This document shows, piece after piece, positions 62,469 through 64,000 of a stretch of DNA of 64,000 nt. The stretch is from UBA5536 sp964592595 (GTDB lineage: Bacteria > Bacteroidota > Bacteroidia > Bacteroidales > F082). The notes beneath the pieces are model-generated. The model ran no database searches. It was not told the origin of the DNA and worked only from the letters and a program-made list of their open reading frames with translations. The DNA lies in NCBI GenBank assembly GCA_964592595.1, contig CAZQFH010000002.1, forward strand, positions 1 through 64,000, written 5' to 3'. Position numbers and translations under genes: made by a program. Position 1 is the first letter of the stretch; each line of letters begins with the position of its first letter.

Positions 62469-63317
62469 ATGAAACATGTATTTTTCCTGATTCCAGCATT
62501 GTTAATCTTGCTTTCGGGTAATCTTTTTGCTCAAGATCAGATTATTAAACAATCTGACGAGGTGATTCTCTGCAAAATAAAAGAGATCGGATTGGATGAG
62601 GTGAAATATATTTTACCGGATTATCCAGAAGATGTTTTATTTGCTCTTGACAAGGATGAGATTGATAAGATCGTTTTTGAAAATGGCAAAACGCTAAGTT
62701 TTCTCCAAAAGATGAATGACCCTGAAACATACAAAGACAATAAAAAGAATGCTATCAAACTGGATTTCTTATCCCCTTTATCAGGCAACACCACTTTTGC
62801 CTACGAACGTAGTTTGAGGCCAGGCAGAAGCATAGAAGGAGATGTAGGAATCATTGGATTAGGTATTGATCCAGGCGATGAAAATCCCGGAGGTGTTTTC
62901 TTTCGGTTTGGATATAAATTTCTTAAAAGCCCCGATTTTTACCTGCGGGGCATGCGTTATGCTCACCTGCTGAAGGGCAGCTATTTAAAGCCAACAATCA
63001 CGCTTGGTTTTTTTAGCAGAGACAATTACCGCTATTATTATGATTATGATTATCCCACTCCCGAGCCAGGATACCCTTATTATGAAGACTTCATCGAACA
63101 GAACGAAAGAATCAATGCAGTTACCGGAAGCATTCAATTGTTGCTTGGTAAGCAATGGATAATTGATAACAGCTTTTTGGTTGACCTGTACTGGGGAATT
63201 GGCTATGGTTTTTCAACGAATTATGACGCCTCAAATTATTTTTACAGCCATACACTCATGGGAGAAGAATTTCCACTTAGTCTCAGTGCTGGATTGAAAA
63301 TGGGTTTTTTATGGTAA
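62469..63317 (+). CDS. Secreted protein, probably outer-membrane beta-barrel, unknown function
   Basis: 282 residues. A signal peptide (FLIPALLILLSGNLFAQ) is followed by a small alpha/beta region (residues 20-90: IKQSDEVILCKIKEIGLDEVKY, FALDKDEIDKIVFENGK), which occurs in other Bacteroidota envelope proteins, and then a glycine/aromatic-rich beta-strand pattern (about 95-282) ending FPLSLSAGLKMGFLW, with the terminal aromatic common in barrels. No specific function can be given. Downstream is a convergent gene. Confidence 0.75.
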   Translation: MKHVFFLIPALLILLSGNLFAQDQIIKQSDEVILCKIKEIGLDEVKYILPDYPEDVLFALDKDEIDKIVFENGKTLSFLQKMNDPETYKDNKKNAIKLDFLSPLSGNTTFAYERSLRPGRSIEGDVGIIGLGIDPGDENPGGVFFRFGYKFLKSPDFYLRGMRYAHLLKGSYLKPTITLGFFSRDNYRYYYDYDYPTPEPGYPYYEDFIEQNERINAVTGSIQLLLGKQWIIDNSFLVDLYWGIGYGFSTNYDASNYFYSHTLMGEEFPLSLSAGLKMGFLW

Positions 63318-63320
63318 AAA

Positions 63321-63354
63321 ATCCTGACCCTGCGAAATAATACAAGGTCAGGAT
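63321..63354 (-). terminator. Hairpin between convergent genes
   Basis: Arms ATCCTGACC (63321-63329) and GGTCAGGAT (63346-63354) with a 16-base loop. Read on the minus strand the hairpin is followed by a short T-run (63316-63320), so it likely terminates the minus-strand gene ending at 63377. On the plus strand no T-run follows. Confidence 0.6.
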
Positions 63355-63376
63355 CAGAAGAAAACTGTTAAGAAGT

Positions 63377-63907
63377 TTAGAACTTCAAGGTTAAACCGGC
63401 GTTTATTAGTGCTACTCCATAGCCCAGTTCGGCATACACCCCAAAAGTATCTCCAAAATGATACCGCGCACCGGCAAAACCGGCATAAGCCACACCACCA
63501 GCTGAAGGCGATACTGGAACTGTGCCAGATCCTTCGTATTTCACGCTGGCCACATTATATCCCAGCATAACGCCCGCATAAGTATCAAGTTGATCAACCA
63601 AATCAAAATGATAAGCACCACGAGCGCCAACAATCAAGTAAGTGTATTTCCAGGAATAATTTGCGCCAAAACCGGAAAAATCCTCTTTGGAGGCCGAATA
63701 ACCCAGATAAGCTCCAAGGCTAAGGTTATCAGTAAGACCGAAGTCAAGTGCCAGCGAAACAGGAGGCAAATCAACTGTTCCTGTAGCAAAAGTAGCTCCC
63801 AATCCGATACCGATATTGGCATCAACCTGTCCTTTTTCGAACTGTGCATGCGCATTGTAAGATAGTCCAATCAGCGCAAATGCTAAAACAAATAAAACTT
63901 TTTTCAT
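63377..63907 (-). CDS. Small outer-membrane beta-barrel protein
   Basis: 176 residues with a signal peptide (VLFVLAFALIGLSYNAHAQ). The mature part is a glycine- and aromatic-rich alternating strand pattern of an eight-stranded OmpA/OmpX-type barrel: VDANIGIGLGATFAT, LSLGAYLGYSAS, TYLIVGARGAYHF, GVALINAGLTLKF at the end with terminal Phe. Function is unknown. It may be the last gene before the window edge on this strand. Confidence 0.85.
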   Translation of the reverse strand: MKKVLFVLAFALIGLSYNAHAQFEKGQVDANIGIGLGATFATGTVDLPPVSLALDFGLTDNLSLGAYLGYSASKEDFSGFGANYSWKYTYLIVGARGAYHFDLVDQLDTYAGVMLGYNVASVKYEGSGTVPVSPSAGGVAYAGFAGARYHFGDTFGVYAELGYGVALINAGLTLKF

Positions 63908-64000
63908 AATAATACTGGTTGTTAATTCATTGCCTACTCTTTATGCTTTTCGGCTTCCGCAAACCAAAACAGGCACTAACCCATTATTGGCCGAAACCTG

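Overview
The window looks like a scaffold from a Bacteroidota genome, probably a Bacteroidales/Marinilabiliales-like environmental lineage. The evidence is: type IX secretion sorting domains at the C-termini of two secreted proteins; a tmRNA with tag GETNYALAA; promoters of the TTG/TAnnTTTG type; many short lipoproteins with Bacteroidota-type lipoboxes; a short RpoD; and a glycogen operon whose last gene fuses a eukaryote-like GT3 glycogen synthase to a GT35 phosphorylase. A 100-base run of N at 6284-6383 shows that this is a scaffold, not a closed contig.

Layout. 0-2.2 kb: moeA-moaA (molybdenum cofactor) on the minus strand. 2.2-4.5 kb: a secreted FG-GAP repeat protein. 4.5-6.2 kb: an orphan NtrC-like regulator without a DNA-binding domain, then tmRNA (ssrA). 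6.2-6.95 kb: a tandem array of four-helix-bundle genes and hairpin spacers that starts exactly at the tmRNA 3' end and is interrupted by the assembly gap. 7-19.3 kb: envelope and housekeeping genes (SMP-30 lipoprotein, CaCA antiporter, M16 protease pair, type B T9SS protein, CrtA-like oxygenase, CNNM/CBS protein, porin plus FMN-binding protein). 19.3-20.3 kb: an IS200/REP-type transposase between palindromic repeats. 20.4-26.4 kb: a minus-strand operon ffh-folD-beta-propeller-queE-OmpA/TPR. 26.7-37.8 kb: lipoprotein-kinase-HD cluster, a HAD-M23 pair, an overlapping envelope operon (Ig-like lipoprotein, LTA-synthase-like, lipid kinase, SUI1, methyltransferase) and a mechanosensitive channel. 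37.8-40.6 kb: S9 peptidase. 40.8-50.0 kb: glycogen operon closed by a bidirectional terminator. 50-58.3 kb: minus-strand housekeeping genes (pepD, response regulator, rpe, rpoD, pnp, rpsO, antiporter, thioredoxin-like protein). 58.5-62.4 kb: carotenoid operon crtI-crtB-unknown-idi-crtZ. 62.4-63.9 kb: two outer-membrane-type proteins.

Functional links. The glycogen operon encodes debranching (GH133-like), a GT4 transferase, a GH57 enzyme with a FliG-C-like tail, and a fused synthase/phosphorylase; bacterial-type glgC/glgA and a recognisable glgB are not present here. The carotenoid operon makes phytoene, desaturates it and hydroxylates rings, but no lycopene cyclase is seen, and a CrtA-type oxygenase lies 42 kb away.

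The most unusual regions are the tmRNA-linked four-helix-bundle tandem array, the repeat-flanked transposase, the fused glycogen enzyme and the GH57-FliG-like fusion. No rRNA, tRNA, CRISPR array or prophage was seen.
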